Below are positions 39,755 to 49,366 of a DNA stretch of 64,000 bases, piece by piece; the first letter of the stretch is position 1; every line of letters begins with the position of its first letter. This stretch comes from Arenibacter palladensis. Lineage in GTDB: Bacteria; Bacteroidota; Bacteroidia; Flavobacteriales; Flavobacteriaceae. The stretch spans positions 3,795-67,794 of the forward strand of contig NZ_FQUX01000002.1 in NCBI RefSeq assembly GCF_900129275.1, written 5' to 3'. The translations under genes and the position numbers were made by a program. Under the pieces are notes generated by a model that saw nothing but the letters and a program-made list of their open reading frames with translations, did not search any database and had not been told where the DNA came from.

Positions 39755-40702
39755 TTACCCAACATAGGTGTTTTTTGCCAATTTTAATCCGTTTAACACC
39801 TCTTTGGTGGTCATTTTTCTTTTTCCGGGCAACTGAATTTCCAATAAGTTAATAAATCCTCCCTTTACGGCCACCTTTAGTTCATTTTTGGTGGCAACAA
39901 GGGTCCCTAACTTTAATTGGTGCGGTTCCAAATCCATTTTGGCAGCGTATATCTTTAAAAAAAGTTCGTCCTCCCCATTGTACATGGTAGTCCAGGCAGT
40001 AGGGTAGGGACTTAATCCTCTAATAAAATTATATATAGTAGCAATATCCTGTTTCCAATCTATTTCACAAGTCTCTTTGTGTATTTTGTGCGCCTCCTTT
40101 AAAGGTCCATCCCCCTGTTGTTTGGAGGGCACTATGGCTTTGTTCTGTAGTTGATGTATGGTTTCCAATACGAGGTCCGCACCCAGATACATCAGTTTAT
40201 CGTGCAAGGTACCTGCAGTATCCTCCTCCGAAATATTGGTTTTCCTTTGAAGCAATATGGCACCGGTATCAATTTTGTCATCAATAAAGAAAGTTGTCAC
40301 CCCCGTTTCCGTCTCCCCGTTTATGATGGCCCAATTAATAGGGGCCGCACCACGGTATTGGGGCAGGAGGGAAGCATGAAGGTTAAAAGTGCCCAGCGTT
40401 GGCATGCTCCACACCACCTTGGGCAACATTCTAAAAGCCACTACAATCTGAAGTTCTGGCAACAACCCCTCCAATTCCTTAATAAAATTGGGATCCTTTA
40501 AGTTGGTAGGCTGCATTACCTTTAGACCATGTTCCACGGCATATAGCTTTACAGCAGATTCATGTAATTTTCTTCCTCGGCCCGCAGGCTTGTCAGGCGC
40601 AGTAATTACCCCTACAATATTACAGTCGTTTTTTACTAACTTGTCCAAAATGGCCACGGCAAAATCCGGGGTGCCCATAAACACTATTCGTGGTTTGCTC
40701 AT
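39755..40702 (-). CDS. fmt: Methionyl-tRNA formyltransferase
   Basis: A 315-residue enzyme that formylates initiator Met-tRNA using 10-formyl-THF. Hallmarks: 'RIVFMGTPDFAVAIL', 'VITAPDKPAGRGRKL', and the catalytic 'FNLHASLLPQYRGAAPINWAI' (Asn-His) with 'IDDKIDTGAIL' (Asp). The C-terminal OB-fold domain is complete ('GKRKMTTKEVLNGLK'). Its start overlaps the recQ stop by 4 bases (ATGA type), so the two are translationally coupled. Confidence 0.97.
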   Translation of the reverse strand: MSKPRIVFMGTPDFAVAILDKLVKNDCNIVGVITAPDKPAGRGRKLHESAVKLYAVEHGLKVMQPTNLKDPNFIKELEGLLPELQIVVAFRMLPKVVWSMPTLGTFNLHASLLPQYRGAAPINWAIINGETETGVTTFFIDDKIDTGAILLQRKTNISEEDTAGTLHDKLMYLGADLVLETIHQLQNKAIVPSKQQGDGPLKEAHKIHKETCEIDWKQDIATIYNFIRGLSPYPTAWTTMYNGEDELFLKIYAAKMDLEPHQLKLGTLVATKNELKVAVKGGFINLLEIQLPGKRKMTTKEVLNGLKLAKNTYVG

Positions 40703-42603
40703 CTTTTGATTATTTCGTACTGGTTAATAGAATTCACGCTAATTCTCTGCTCTTCCAATAATCTTTGCAAGGCCAAAATAACGGAACTTTCCTTATAGGT
40801 CAATAATTTTATCAGCCCTCTGGAACTTTCTTTTTTTACCATTAATATTTGTAAAATATCCTGTTCTATGATTTTTATAATATCATTGTTAACAGGATTT
40901 TTTTGGATACATACATCACATTTACCACAGTTGTCCTTGGAAGTTTCACCAAAGTAGTTGAGAATTTGACGGTTTCTGCACAGCTTGGCATTCTTAATAT
41001 AGGTCAACATACTTTCTACATTGTCCTTTTTTACCTGTTGTATCTGTTTTATTTTTTTAGCGAAGATGTTGATCGTCCGTTCATCCTCCCTGGGTACCAA
41101 AAAGGTAATTTCCAGATCGCTATGTTGGGCATGGTATTCAATAATTTCATCCTTTTCCATTTGTTCCAATACCCCTAGCACCTCCTTTTCGGTTGTGTTG
41201 GCTTTCCTTGAAATCAATAGGGGATTGATTTTGGTCTCAAAATCGAAAATACCGCCGTAGGTTCTCAGAATGGTTTGGACTATAGTTGCCGATGACCTAT
41301 TTTTTTCAAGGTAATCAAATATTTGATGCTTGGAAGCTATCATGAGTATACTGGTTCTTTGCGAAAAGGCTTCCGTTAGGGATATTACGGAGTTCTGGTC
41401 CAGCAACCTTAACCCATTGTACGTTAATGTAGTGTTTAGTTTATAGGTTTCACAAAAGGAATTGAAGGGTAATTGATAAGTTTCGCCACTACCTTCCCCA
41501 AAAGGAATCTGAAAATAGTTGGCCAATTTTCGATACAATAATTTAAGGAAGTCAACATCTGGCAAGACCCCTAAAAATTGTTTCCTTACCTGGGCCTCGT
41601 CCATAGGGTTGGTGATTAATACCGCATTTGCGGGTTCACCGTCCCGACCTGCCCTTCCTGCTTCTTGAAAGTAGTTTTCCATACTGTCCGGAATTTGGTA
41701 ATGTACAACAAGGCCAACATCGGGCTTGTCTATCCCCATTCCAAAGGCATTGGTGGCCACCATAATCTTAACCTTGTTTTCCAACCACTGGTTCAATCTG
41801 GTATCCTTGTCCTTTTTGGAAATACCACCATGAAAAAAAGTGGCCGTATGTCCTTGTTGGGTTAGGTAATAGGCCAGTTCCATGGTCATTTTTCTACTGC
41901 GCACATATACTATGGTGCTGGTATTGGTCTGGGCACATAATTCCTTAAGACGGTACTTCTTGTCCTCTTCCCAGCATACACTAAAGGTTATATTGTTCCG
42001 GGAAAAGGAATCCTTCACCACCAATGGTAGTTCCAAATGTAGATTTTGGCATATATCCTTGACCACCATGTCCGTTGCCGTAGCGGTCAAAGCTATCATG
42101 GGCACATTGGGTGCCAGTTCCTTTAAAATATGGCATTCCAAGTAGGCAGGTCTAAAATCGTTGCCCCATTGACTAATGCAATGCGCTTCATCAATGGCAA
42201 TAAGGTTAACGTTCATTTGCCTAATGCGCTCCTGCACCAATTCCTGTTGTAGCCTTTCCGGAGACAGGTACAGGAATTTATAGTTGCCGTAGAGGCAATT
42301 GTCCAACAGGTTGTTCACTTCATCAAAGGAAATTCCCCCTGTAAGCGCAATGGCTTTAATGCCCAGTTTTTTTAGGGTATCCACTTGGTTTCGGATCAAG
42401 GCAATTAAGGGGGATACCACAATACAGATACCTTCGCTGGCCAATGCCGGTACCTGATAGCATAAGGATTTTCCTCCTCCCGTTGGGAGTAGTGCCAAAA
42501 CATCCTGACCGTTCATAACAGCACTAATGATGTCTTCCTGGGAATTTTTGAAATCCGGAAACCCCCAAAATTTTTGCAATATATCCTTTGGCTGTTGCTG
42601 CAC
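40699..42603 (-). CDS. recQ: ATP-dependent DNA helicase RecQ
   Basis: A 634-residue 3'-5' helicase. Walker A 'LPTGGGKSLCYQ' (G42-S46), DEAH box 'IDEAHCISQWGNDFRPAY', motif VI 'QEAGRAGRDG' and a zinc-binding RQC region 'CRNRQILNYFG...CGKCDVC'. It lacks a clear HRDC domain at the end. It sits between an AAA ATPase gene (one-base overlap) and fmt (four-base overlap), so the three form a tight leftward operon. Confidence 0.95.
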   Translation of the reverse strand: MQQQPKDILQKFWGFPDFKNSQEDIISAVMNGQDVLALLPTGGGKSLCYQVPALASEGICIVVSPLIALIRNQVDTLKKLGIKAIALTGGISFDEVNNLLDNCLYGNYKFLYLSPERLQQELVQERIRQMNVNLIAIDEAHCISQWGNDFRPAYLECHILKELAPNVPMIALTATATDMVVKDICQNLHLELPLVVKDSFSRNNITFSVCWEEDKKYRLKELCAQTNTSTIVYVRSRKMTMELAYYLTQQGHTATFFHGGISKKDKDTRLNQWLENKVKIMVATNAFGMGIDKPDVGLVVHYQIPDSMENYFQEAGRAGRDGEPANAVLITNPMDEAQVRKQFLGVLPDVDFLKLLYRKLANYFQIPFGEGSGETYQLPFNSFCETYKLNTTLTYNGLRLLDQNSVISLTEAFSQRTSILMIASKHQIFDYLEKNRSSATIVQTILRTYGGIFDFETKINPLLISRKANTTEKEVLGVLEQMEKDEIIEYHAQHSDLEITFLVPREDERTINIFAKKIKQIQQVKKDNVESMLTYIKNAKLCRNRQILNYFGETSKDNCGKCDVCIQKNPVNNDIIKIIEQDILQILMVKKESSRGLIKLLTYKESSVILALQRLLEEQRISVNSINQYEIIKR

Positions 42604-43175
42604 TATAGCCTCTTTAGTTTATCAAGTATAAAGGTAACTCTTCCTTCTACGGTTTCCTTGGGAACATCTATAATTTTGTAGCCGTAGTGGGTGTAGGCTT
42701 TTTCCAGAAAGGTATGGATGCGCTCTGCCTCTTCAAAGTTTTCATAACGCTCATTGTCGGATTCGTGTATTTCCTTCCAAGGCGGTAGTAAAAAAACGTG
42801 GTCGTATCGGTAGTTTTTACAGCTCTCAACAAAATGATCGTCATAGGACTGGCCGAAACAATCCATATAGGCCACTACGTCCGGAATACCGCGATCATAA
42901 AAAACAATGGGTTTGTCCAGCTCGCTGGCGGCCTGGAATTGCTTGATCCTGCCTTCCATAATTCTTTGGCTAAACAGTAAGGGATCGGAAACGAATAACT
43001 GTGGAATACCTTGCTTCCTAGCTTCCAGCGTAATCTCGCGTGAAATCTCACTAAAACAAAAGAAGCCTTCCCTTTCAATTTTTTCTATGATAGATGTCTT
43101 TCCTGTACTGGGTCCACCCGTAATGACAATTCTTTCTAAATTCAAATAGCGGTGTTTAAAGTTCTGCAACCACAT
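42603..43175 (-). CDS. Small AAA family ATPase (AAA_28, NadR-like P-loop)
   Basis: A 190-residue P-loop protein. Walker A is 'ITGGPSTGKTSII' (near residues 19-30), and a later 'DKPIVFYDRGIPDVVAYMD' holds an acidic Walker B-like site. The fold resembles nucleoside/nicotinamide-riboside kinases (NadR C-terminal domain) and AAA_28 proteins. It may be a kinase of an unknown small substrate. It is first in the operon with recQ and fmt. An alternative start within the first 14 residues is possible. Confidence 0.8.
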   Translation of the reverse strand: MWLQNFKHRYLNLERIVITGGPSTGKTSIIEKIEREGFFCFSEISREITLEARKQGIPQLFVSDPLLFSQRIMEGRIKQFQAASELDKPIVFYDRGIPDVVAYMDCFGQSYDDHFVESCKNYRYDHVFLLPPWKEIHESDNERYENFEEAERIHTFLEKAYTHYGYKIIDVPKETVEGRVTFILDKLKRL

Positions 43176-43261
43176 GCATAAAATGGAGTTGCAAAGTAAT
43201 GAAATAGCCCTAAGATTAAAAAATTGACAATGATACTTTATATATTTGCAAAAACATTGGC

Positions 43262-43549
43262 ATGGATCAGGAAAAATCAGAGGAATTTTATGGTAGATTA
43301 AGGGAGCAATTGGCAGAAAGTAGTAAATGGCCGTCCAATTATCTTTATAAGTTTATAGTACCTACCGATACCGAAAAAATTAAACAGATTCAAGATATTT
43401 TTGATAATACCGGTGCGGTGATCGAATCCAAACAATCCAAAAATGCAAAATATACCAGTTTGAGCATTACCGTGAACCTTAAAAATCCCGATGAAGTAAT
43501 TCAAAAATATAAGGAAGTAGGGGAGGTAAAAGGGGTAATATCACTCTAA
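43262..43549 (+). CDS. DUF493 (YbeD-like) protein
   Basis: A 95-residue protein of the DUF493/YbeD family with a ferredoxin-like ACT-type fold: 'WPSNYLYKFIVPTDTEKIKQI' and 'SKNAKYTSLSITVNLKNPDE'. Probably a small regulatory protein. It is divergent from the AAA_28 operon and followed by DUF4290 and murA on the same strand, an order I believe is common in Flavobacteriaceae. Confidence 0.9.
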   Translation: MDQEKSEEFYGRLREQLAESSKWPSNYLYKFIVPTDTEKIKQIQDIFDNTGAVIESKQSKNAKYTSLSITVNLKNPDEVIQKYKEVGEVKGVISL

Positions 43550-43636
43550 AATAGTATTTGTGGCATAATTTTGTTAATTTGCAGACGTTATAAGAGCACT
43601 TCCTTATCATAAATAAATAGCAATAAATATTTCAAT

Positions 43637-44290
43637 TTGAATTTAGTAGAAAACTTAGAATACAATACTGAGCGACCAAAGCTCATTATACCGGAGTACG
43701 GTCGCCATTTCCAGAAAATGGTGGACCATGCCATCTCCATTGAGGACGATGCGGAACGTAACCGAGTGGCCCAGGCCATCATAAGTGTAATGGGCAATAT
43801 TCAACCTCATTTAAGGGACGTACCCGATTTTCAACATAAACTTTGGGACCAATTGTTTATCATGTCCGATTTTAAATTGAATGTGGAATCGCCATTTCCA
43901 ATAACTTCTAAAGAGACCTTGCAAAAGCGTCCGGATCCATTGGAGTATCCTCAAAATTTTCCAAAATATAGGTTTTATGGAAACAACATAAAGCGTATGA
44001 TCGATGTGGCCGTAAAGTGGGAAAAGGGTGATATGCGAGACGGATTGGAGTACGCCATAGCCAACCACATGAAAAAGTGTTATCTAAATTGGAACAAGGA
44101 CACTGTGGACGACAAGGCTATTTTTAAGCATCTTTACGAGTTAAGCGATGGAAAGATAGATCTTGCCAAGGAAGGGGAGAACTTGACTGAAAGTGGACAA
44201 TTCCTAAAAAATCGTGTGGCTAAAACGCCAAGGACCAGTTCTGGTAAAAAAACGCAAAGAAATCAAAACCGCGGAAAAAAGCGGTATTAA
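43637..44290 (+). CDS. DUF4290 protein
   Basis: A 217-residue Bacteroidota-specific protein: 'LEYNTERPKLIIPEYGRHFQ' opens it and 'PFPITSKETLQKRPDPLEYP' lies in the middle; the C-terminus is a basic tail (residues 190-217). Function unknown. There is no in-frame ATG ahead of the conserved start, so TTG at 43637 is the likely start. murA follows after 15 bases. Confidence 0.88.
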   Translation: MNLVENLEYNTERPKLIIPEYGRHFQKMVDHAISIEDDAERNRVAQAIISVMGNIQPHLRDVPDFQHKLWDQLFIMSDFKLNVESPFPITSKETLQKRPDPLEYPQNFPKYRFYGNNIKRMIDVAVKWEKGDMRDGLEYAIANHMKKCYLNWNKDTVDDKAIFKHLYELSDGKIDLAKEGENLTESGQFLKNRVAKTPRTSSGKKTQRNQNRGKKRY

Positions 44291-44305
44291 TCTTCTCAAA
44301 CCTTA

Positions 44306-45613
44306 ATGGGAACATTTAAAATAGAAGGCGGTCATCAATTACATGGTGAAATTACGCCGCAAGGGGCCAAGAATGAAGCATTACAAATTCTATGTGCCGT
44401 ATTGCTTACCTCAGAAAAAGTATCGATTACCAATATCCCAGATATTGTAGATGTCAACAAACTAATTTCCTTGTTGGAGGATTTGGGGGTTAAGATCCAA
44501 AAGAAAGGTCAGGGGTCATATACATTTATGGCTGATGATATTAATTTGGACTACCTGCAATCTTCCCAATTTAAAGAGGACGGCAGGGGCCTTAGGGGAT
44601 CCATTATGCTGGTAGGTCCTTTATTGGCACGTTTTGGTAAGGGATATATTCCCAAACCGGGGGGTGATAAAATTGGACGTAGGCGATTGGATACCCACTT
44701 TGAAGGTTTTATAAAATTGGGGGCCAAATTTAGATATAACAAGGAAGAGCACTTTTATGGTGTTGAAGCCAAAAAACTAAAGGGCACCTATATGCTCTTG
44801 GATGAGGCTTCGGTAACAGGAACGGCTAACATTGTTATGGCCGCAGTATTGGCGGATGGAAAAACCACCATTTACAATGCAGCCTGTGAACCATATTTAC
44901 AGCAATTGTGCAAAATGCTGAATAGGATGGGAGCTAAAATTACGGGAATCGGCTCCAATCTATTGGAAATAGAAGGTGTAGAAAGCCTGGGAGGAACAGA
45001 CCACAGAATGCTACCGGATATGATAGAGATCGGTAGTTGGATAGGTTTGGCCGCTATGACGAGGAGCAACCTGACCATTAAAGATGTAAGTTGGGACGAC
45101 TTAGGACAAATTCCCACTGTTTTTAGAAAGTTGGGGATACAGCTGGAGCGCAAAGGGGACGACATCATCATTCCTGAGCATAAAGATGGCTATGAGATCC
45201 AGAACTATATAGACGGTTCCATTTTAACGGTGGCAGATGCACCATGGCCTGGACTTACACCAGATTTGTTGAGCATTATTCTAGTGATGGCTACACAAGC
45301 TAAAGGCGAGGTCTTGATCCATCAAAAGATGTTTGAAAGCCGTTTATTCTTTGTAGATAAATTAATAGACATGGGAGCCAAGATTATTCTTTGCGATCCA
45401 CATAGGGCTACCGTTATTGGACATAACTTTGAATCCAGTCTAAAAGCCACCACCATGGTGTCTCCGGACATTAGGGCCGGTGTTTCTTTGCTGATAGCAG
45501 CCTTGTCTGCCAAGGGCACTTCTACCATTCATAATATTGAGCAGATAGATAGGGGTTACGAGAATATAGATACGAGACTAAGGGCTATTGGTGCCAAGAT
45601 CACTAGAGTATAG
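44306..45613 (+). CDS. murA: UDP-N-acetylglucosamine 1-carboxyvinyltransferase
   Basis: A 435-residue enzyme for the first committed step of peptidoglycan synthesis, adding enolpyruvate to UDP-GlcNAc. 'IEGGHQLHGEITPQGAKNEAL' contains the conserved Lys-Asn pair. The catalytic loop reads 'GPLLARFGKGYIPKPGGDKIG', so the usual Cys that is attacked by fosfomycin is not obvious there; in this group of organisms that position is often Asp. The last part has 'DIRAGVSLLIAAL' and 'IDRGYENIDTRLRAIG'. It ends at a 19-bp terminator. Confidence 0.96.
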   Translation: MGTFKIEGGHQLHGEITPQGAKNEALQILCAVLLTSEKVSITNIPDIVDVNKLISLLEDLGVKIQKKGQGSYTFMADDINLDYLQSSQFKEDGRGLRGSIMLVGPLLARFGKGYIPKPGGDKIGRRRLDTHFEGFIKLGAKFRYNKEEHFYGVEAKKLKGTYMLLDEASVTGTANIVMAAVLADGKTTIYNAACEPYLQQLCKMLNRMGAKITGIGSNLLEIEGVESLGGTDHRMLPDMIEIGSWIGLAAMTRSNLTIKDVSWDDLGQIPTVFRKLGIQLERKGDDIIIPEHKDGYEIQNYIDGSILTVADAPWPGLTPDLLSIILVMATQAKGEVLIHQKMFESRLFFVDKLIDMGAKIILCDPHRATVIGHNFESSLKATTMVSPDIRAGVSLLIAALSAKGTSTIHNIEQIDRGYENIDTRLRAIGAKITRV

Positions 45614-45630
45614 TCAAGAATATAACTTTA

Positions 45631-45673
45631 TAATAAAACAAGGACTTTCGAATTGAAAGTCCTTGTTTTATTA
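45631..45673. terminator. Terminator of the DUF493-DUF4290-murA operon
   Basis: A 19-bp perfect stem: TAATAAAACAAGGACTTTC (45631-45649) against GAAAGTCCTTGTTTTATTA (45655-45673), loop GAATT. Terminal A/T runs let it work in both directions, so it may also serve the convergent GAF gene. Confidence 0.9.
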
Positions 45674-45734
45674 TATACAGCATTCAATGTTCTTAATTGG
45701 TACCAAAGAATACTCTATATTATTTAAATATTGC

Positions 45735-46211
45735 CTATCTACTTATGACAGCACTAATTTTTTCGCCAATAGTTAAAAGATCACTCACTTCTTCCTTGGT
45801 AAAATCATAGGGAACGGGCTTGGCAATTCCCAAAGTTCCATACAAGGTTCCATTTAACATCATAGGAGCCGCAATAGACCCTTCTACCTTTGTTTCTTTG
45901 GCCGCAGGACGTGCCACACCGGAATCATCGGTTTGTAGATTGCACATTTCCACAGCTTCACGACGCTCTGCCGCTATTCCGGCCATTCCCTTACCTATAG
46001 GAATCTCCGAAAGTTTGGGAATTAGAAAGGGAGGTATGCCTTGATGGGCCTGGACCTTTAACAATCCCGAATTTTCATCCAAAAAATGTATGGTACCGGT
46101 AGTACAGTCAAAAGCGGAAATTACAGTGGAAAGGACTTCCTGCCAATTTATGTTTTCATTTTTAAGTAGGGCATCTATGACCGTGTTCCTTTGCGCATTG
46201 TCCTTGTTCAT
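45735..46211 (-). CDS. GAF-domain protein
   Basis: A 158-residue stand-alone GAF domain: 'DCTTGTIHFLDENSGLLKVQAHQGIP', 'GKGMAGIAAERREAVEM' and 'APMMLNGTLYGTLGIAKP'. Such proteins sense small ligands or oxidation of methionine; here no output domain is attached. It converges with murA across the shared terminator. Confidence 0.88.
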   Translation of the reverse strand: MNKDNAQRNTVIDALLKNENINWQEVLSTVISAFDCTTGTIHFLDENSGLLKVQAHQGIPPFLIPKLSEIPIGKGMAGIAAERREAVEMCNLQTDDSGVARPAAKETKVEGSIAAPMMLNGTLYGTLGIAKPVPYDFTKEEVSDLLTIGEKISAVISR

Positions 46212-46278
46212 ATACTTAATTTATTTTTACATTAGTACCCAAATTTAATAATTCCATCCAAACTATTGCCTAGGTTTT

Positions 46279-46725
46279 TTAATCGTGTTTGGCATTATTG
46301 ACTTCAATCCAATAGCCTTCCGGATCAGTAAGGTATATTTGTCGAACTCCATCGGTGCGCAAGGTAACCGCTCCTTTTGTCCCCGGCCAATCCTCATATT
46401 CAATATCGTTATCTTCCAAATGTTTAATAAAGGTCTCCAAGTTGGGCGTTGATAAACAGAGGTGCATGGACTTATGCTTTTTCATGACCACGGTATCCTT
46501 ATAAATGAGATGTAACTGTGAATTGCCCTGGACTTGAAACCAACGAAATCCCGGTGCCTTGTCCGGATGTGGGATTTCCTTTAACTTAAGAATATTGGAG
46601 TAGAAATCCGCAGTAGTATCAAGATTGTTGACGATCAAGGAAGAATGGTCTATCTTAAAATCAAAGTCTTGCGCATTGGTTTGTAGTATAAAAAAACTGA
46701 GAAGAAGAAATAAGGGCTTGTACAT
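46279..46725 (-). CDS. Secreted VOC/glyoxalase-fold protein
   Basis: A 148-residue protein with a signal peptide ('PLFLLLSFFILQTNAQ', cleavage near residue 18). The mature part is a single VOC unit pair: 'IDHSSLIVNNLDTTADFYSNIL' and 'IYLTDPEGYWIEVN' with a His/Glu metal-binding pattern. It is probably a periplasmic metalloenzyme or binding protein; substrate unknown. Monocistronic. Confidence 0.85.
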   Translation of the reverse strand: MYKPLFLLLSFFILQTNAQDFDFKIDHSSLIVNNLDTTADFYSNILKLKEIPHPDKAPGFRWFQVQGNSQLHLIYKDTVVMKKHKSMHLCLSTPNLETFIKHLEDNDIEYEDWPGTKGAVTLRTDGVRQIYLTDPEGYWIEVNNAKHD

Positions 46726-46837
46726 AGGTGTTTGATATTAATTTTAGCAGGAAAGAAAGGTAAATAAAAATGAATCAATTCAATGAGGCTAATTTACTTT
46801 TATGCTAATTTTTAGGAAATTGTTATTTATTCCATGT

Positions 46838-47518
46838 TCAATTTAGTTTTTGATCACCAGTCAATAATCCGCGTACAATTAAATATTGTGCTGCGGCATA
46901 GGTGCCCATTACCAGAAAGTGTGACCCTGGTATTGCCACAAGAAACTTATTGACGGCCAGGATACTATCGGACAAGATAAAGAACAGTGCCCCAATAAAT
47001 ACCAATTTGAAACTTGTGTGATCTACCAAGTCTTTTCTACCAAAAGCCGTAATGGCCATGGCCAAAATGCCTAGGATATATATAATTACAGGGACTTTTA
47101 ACGTACCCAAATTGTCCTTTAGCATCATGAAAAGGGCAGTGCCGTAGACCAGAAGCAATACCGCCACAGTGCGCATTTTTTTCTTTAAAATGATTTTGCC
47201 CTGGATGAGAAATACTACGGAATAACTTATATGGGCCAAGAGAAAAGCTATTAGTCCAAGCATAAAATATAAAGGGGAGAGGTGATCATAGAGCAAAAGT
47301 ATGTCTCCCATTAAGGAAAATAATAGAGCCAATAAGGTGTAACGGTATAACTTTTTGTCCAACCGCTTTCCGCATATCCAAAAAAACAATATTAGCGTTA
47401 GAAGAATAAAAGGCTTGGTAAATTGCCTCATGCCCTGAAAGTGAAAGTATCCAGTAAACAGGTCTAAAAGCACCACAAGAATAAATAGGCCTAAAAAGGC
47501 ATTCTGCCTTACCTTCAT
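46838..47518 (-). CDS. Lysoplasmalogenase (YhhN/TMEM86) family
   Basis: A 226-residue membrane protein with eight hydrophobic spans from the ATG at 47518. The upstream frame overlaps the preceding gene and was excluded. Family motifs: 'FSLMGDILLLYD' (two conserved acidic residues in the membrane) and 'FFILSDSILAVNKF'. Members hydrolyse the vinyl-ether bond of lysoplasmalogens in animals and similar bonds in bacteria. It follows the SemiSWEET-like gene by 20 bases. Confidence 0.9.
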   Translation of the reverse strand: MKVRQNAFLGLFILVVLLDLFTGYFHFQGMRQFTKPFILLTLILFFWICGKRLDKKLYRYTLLALLFSLMGDILLLYDHLSPLYFMLGLIAFLLAHISYSVVFLIQGKIILKKKMRTVAVLLLVYGTALFMMLKDNLGTLKVPVIIYILGILAMAITAFGRKDLVDHTSFKLVFIGALFFILSDSILAVNKFLVAIPGSHFLVMGTYAAAQYLIVRGLLTGDQKLN

Positions 47519-47538
47519 GATGAAAAAATAATGTAATG

Positions 47539-47838
47539 TTATGTTTTTGAAGTATACAGTTTTCTTTTTCTTACCACAATAAAACAGAGGGCCAATTGAA
47601 GGACCACTGCAACCGCGTTGGTTAGCCAAAGGGCAATGGTATTAAAACGAATACCGTAAAAACACCAAAATAGATATATAAATACCCAGCCAAAAATAAA
47701 GCCGTTGGAGAGGCTGCTGGGGCCCTTATAGCGGTATTCTTTATACACCTGTATGGCAATAACCAGACAGGCGCTTAGACCAGCTGCAATACCAATGCTT
47801 TCAAAAATTTTTTCTGGGATACTGTGAATGATATTCAT
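47539..47838 (-). CDS. SemiSWEET/PQ-loop-type small membrane protein
   Basis: A 99-residue protein with three hydrophobic spans and the pattern of a SemiSWEET half-transporter: 'GIAAGLSACLVIAIQVYKEYRYKGPSSLS', then 'IFGWVFIYLFWCFYG' with 'WLTNAVAVVLQLAL'. The usual PQ pair appears as IQ. SemiSWEETs form dimers that move sugars. The call rests on spacing and topology, so the substrate is open. Confidence 0.7.
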   Translation of the reverse strand: MNIIHSIPEKIFESIGIAAGLSACLVIAIQVYKEYRYKGPSSLSNGFIFGWVFIYLFWCFYGIRFNTIALWLTNAVAVVLQLALCFIVVRKRKLYTSKT

Positions 47839-47886
47839 AAAATGCGGGCTTAGGGTTTTAAGTATTGATTGTTTATTGGTTGGTAA

Positions 47887-48546
47887 TTATTCACTTCTAT
47901 ATTTTAACATGATGTCCTTGAACAACTCACTGGTGGAAGGAGGGGTATAGCTAATGGCATTGGCACCGGCCTCTATTGTTTTTATAATGTCCTCTTCTAT
48001 ATGGCCTCCAGTGGCCAAAATTGCTATATAGCTGTCAATATCCCTAATTCGCTTAACAATATCGGCAGTTTTACCGGCCCCTGATACGTTAAAAATATCC
48101 ACTCCAGCGGCTATTCTACCCTTTATATCATCTTTTTCAGAAACAATGGTAATGGTTACCGGAATATCTATTTTAAGCTTTAATCTCTCTATGAGCTCAT
48201 TGGGAGTCGGTTTGTTCAGGACAACCCCTAAGGCACCTTGAAACTCTGCATGCATAGCCAGTTCCACAGATCTCTTACCTGTGGTAATTCCACCGCCAAC
48301 CCCACAGAATATAGGCTTGTCGGCAGCTAAAATCAAGGCATGGCTAATTAAGGGCTGGGGAGTAAAGGGATAGACCGCAATAATGGCATTGGCATTGGTG
48401 TTTCTAATAATGGCAACATCTGTACTGAACAGGAACGATTTTAACAATTGTCCAAAAACCCGTATTCCGGAACAGGAGTTGATTATCTCCGGCACCTCCA
48501 CGATATTTTTTCTCAGTTTACTACCAAAAGAAGGTACCTTGATCAT
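47887..48546 (-). CDS. Putative TIM-barrel protein of unknown function
   Basis: A 219-residue soluble protein. The alternation of strands and helices and two phosphate-binding-type loops ('FNVSGAGKTADIVKR' and 'ILATGGHIEEDIIKTIEAGA') suggest a phosphate-binding TIM barrel, like enzymes of thiamine or nucleotide metabolism. A glycine-rich 'IFCGVGGGITTGKRS' lies near residue 80. I cannot name the family or reaction. It is probably monocistronic. Confidence 0.6.
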   Translation of the reverse strand: MIKVPSFGSKLRKNIVEVPEIINSCSGIRVFGQLLKSFLFSTDVAIIRNTNANAIIAVYPFTPQPLISHALILAADKPIFCGVGGGITTGKRSVELAMHAEFQGALGVVLNKPTPNELIERLKLKIDIPVTITIVSEKDDIKGRIAAGVDIFNVSGAGKTADIVKRIRDIDSYIAILATGGHIEEDIIKTIEAGANAISYTPPSTSELFKDIMLKYRSE

Positions 48547-48688
48547 AATGCAGCATGAATTAGGTTAATAGCAATAACAAGAAGGATGGTTAATTTGCCT
48601 TAAACTTGACCTTATTAAATATAGTCTTTTTTTAATTGGTACAGACAGGAAAAATTGGTGTAATATCAGTTTAGGCCCGAGACAACCC

Positions 48689-49231
48689 CTACAATTTTAT
48701 ACCCCGAGTAGTAAAGGAAATTCCCTGTTGTCCAGTAGTGGAGATCATAACAGCTTCAAAAATTGGCTCGTGATTATGTGATTCCACTGCCCAATCGAAA
48801 ACAAAATTTGCGCCTGTACCCCCGTATTCATCATCCTGATCAATAACAATTTCAATGGTTTCCAATGGTTTAAGAAATATTGGTTTGTTGAAATAGGTAC
48901 GGATAAGTTCTCCCTGGGTATTGTAATATTCAGCTTTTAAAATATAAATGGAATCTGTATTGCTTACATTCCTCATACTTGCCGTAGCCGTTAAATGATG
49001 CAGCGTTCTTTCCGTTCCATCGTATATGGATGAGTATATGGACAAATAGGAACTACCTTTTATAAGTGAGTCCTGTTCGGGTAGGGCCATGTATCTCTTT
49101 TCCCAATTAACAGGATCTATATGACTAACTGTCTTTTCCTCGGAACAACTAAGGATCATGAGCAAGAAACAAAGGCCAAGACATATTCTTATTCCTGTTA
49201 AATGAAAATTTTTGAGAAATATATTAATCAT
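48689..49231 (-). CDS. DUF3124 lipoprotein
   Basis: A 180-residue protein from the ATG at 49231 with lipoprotein signal 'ICLGLCFLLMILSC' (acceptor Cys near residue 29). The mature part matches DUF3124: 'LSIYSSIYDGTERTLHHLTAT', 'YYNTQGELIRTYFNKPI' and 'YGGTGANFVFDWAV'. Periplasmic; function unknown. Monocistronic. Confidence 0.85.
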   Translation of the reverse strand: MINIFLKNFHLTGIRICLGLCFLLMILSCSEEKTVSHIDPVNWEKRYMALPEQDSLIKGSSYLSIYSSIYDGTERTLHHLTATASMRNVSNTDSIYILKAEYYNTQGELIRTYFNKPIFLKPLETIEIVIDQDDEYGGTGANFVFDWAVESHNHEPIFEAVMISTTGQQGISFTTRGIKL

Positions 49232-49366
49232 TCTTTTAGACTTCGTTTTAAACATTACATCATTAAAACTTGAAACCAACACGCACTTTACGATCGCTTA
49301 GTCCTGCATAAAGATACTCTTTAATTGGAAAATCGTGCATGGCAAATTAAGGATAGATGTAAGTTT

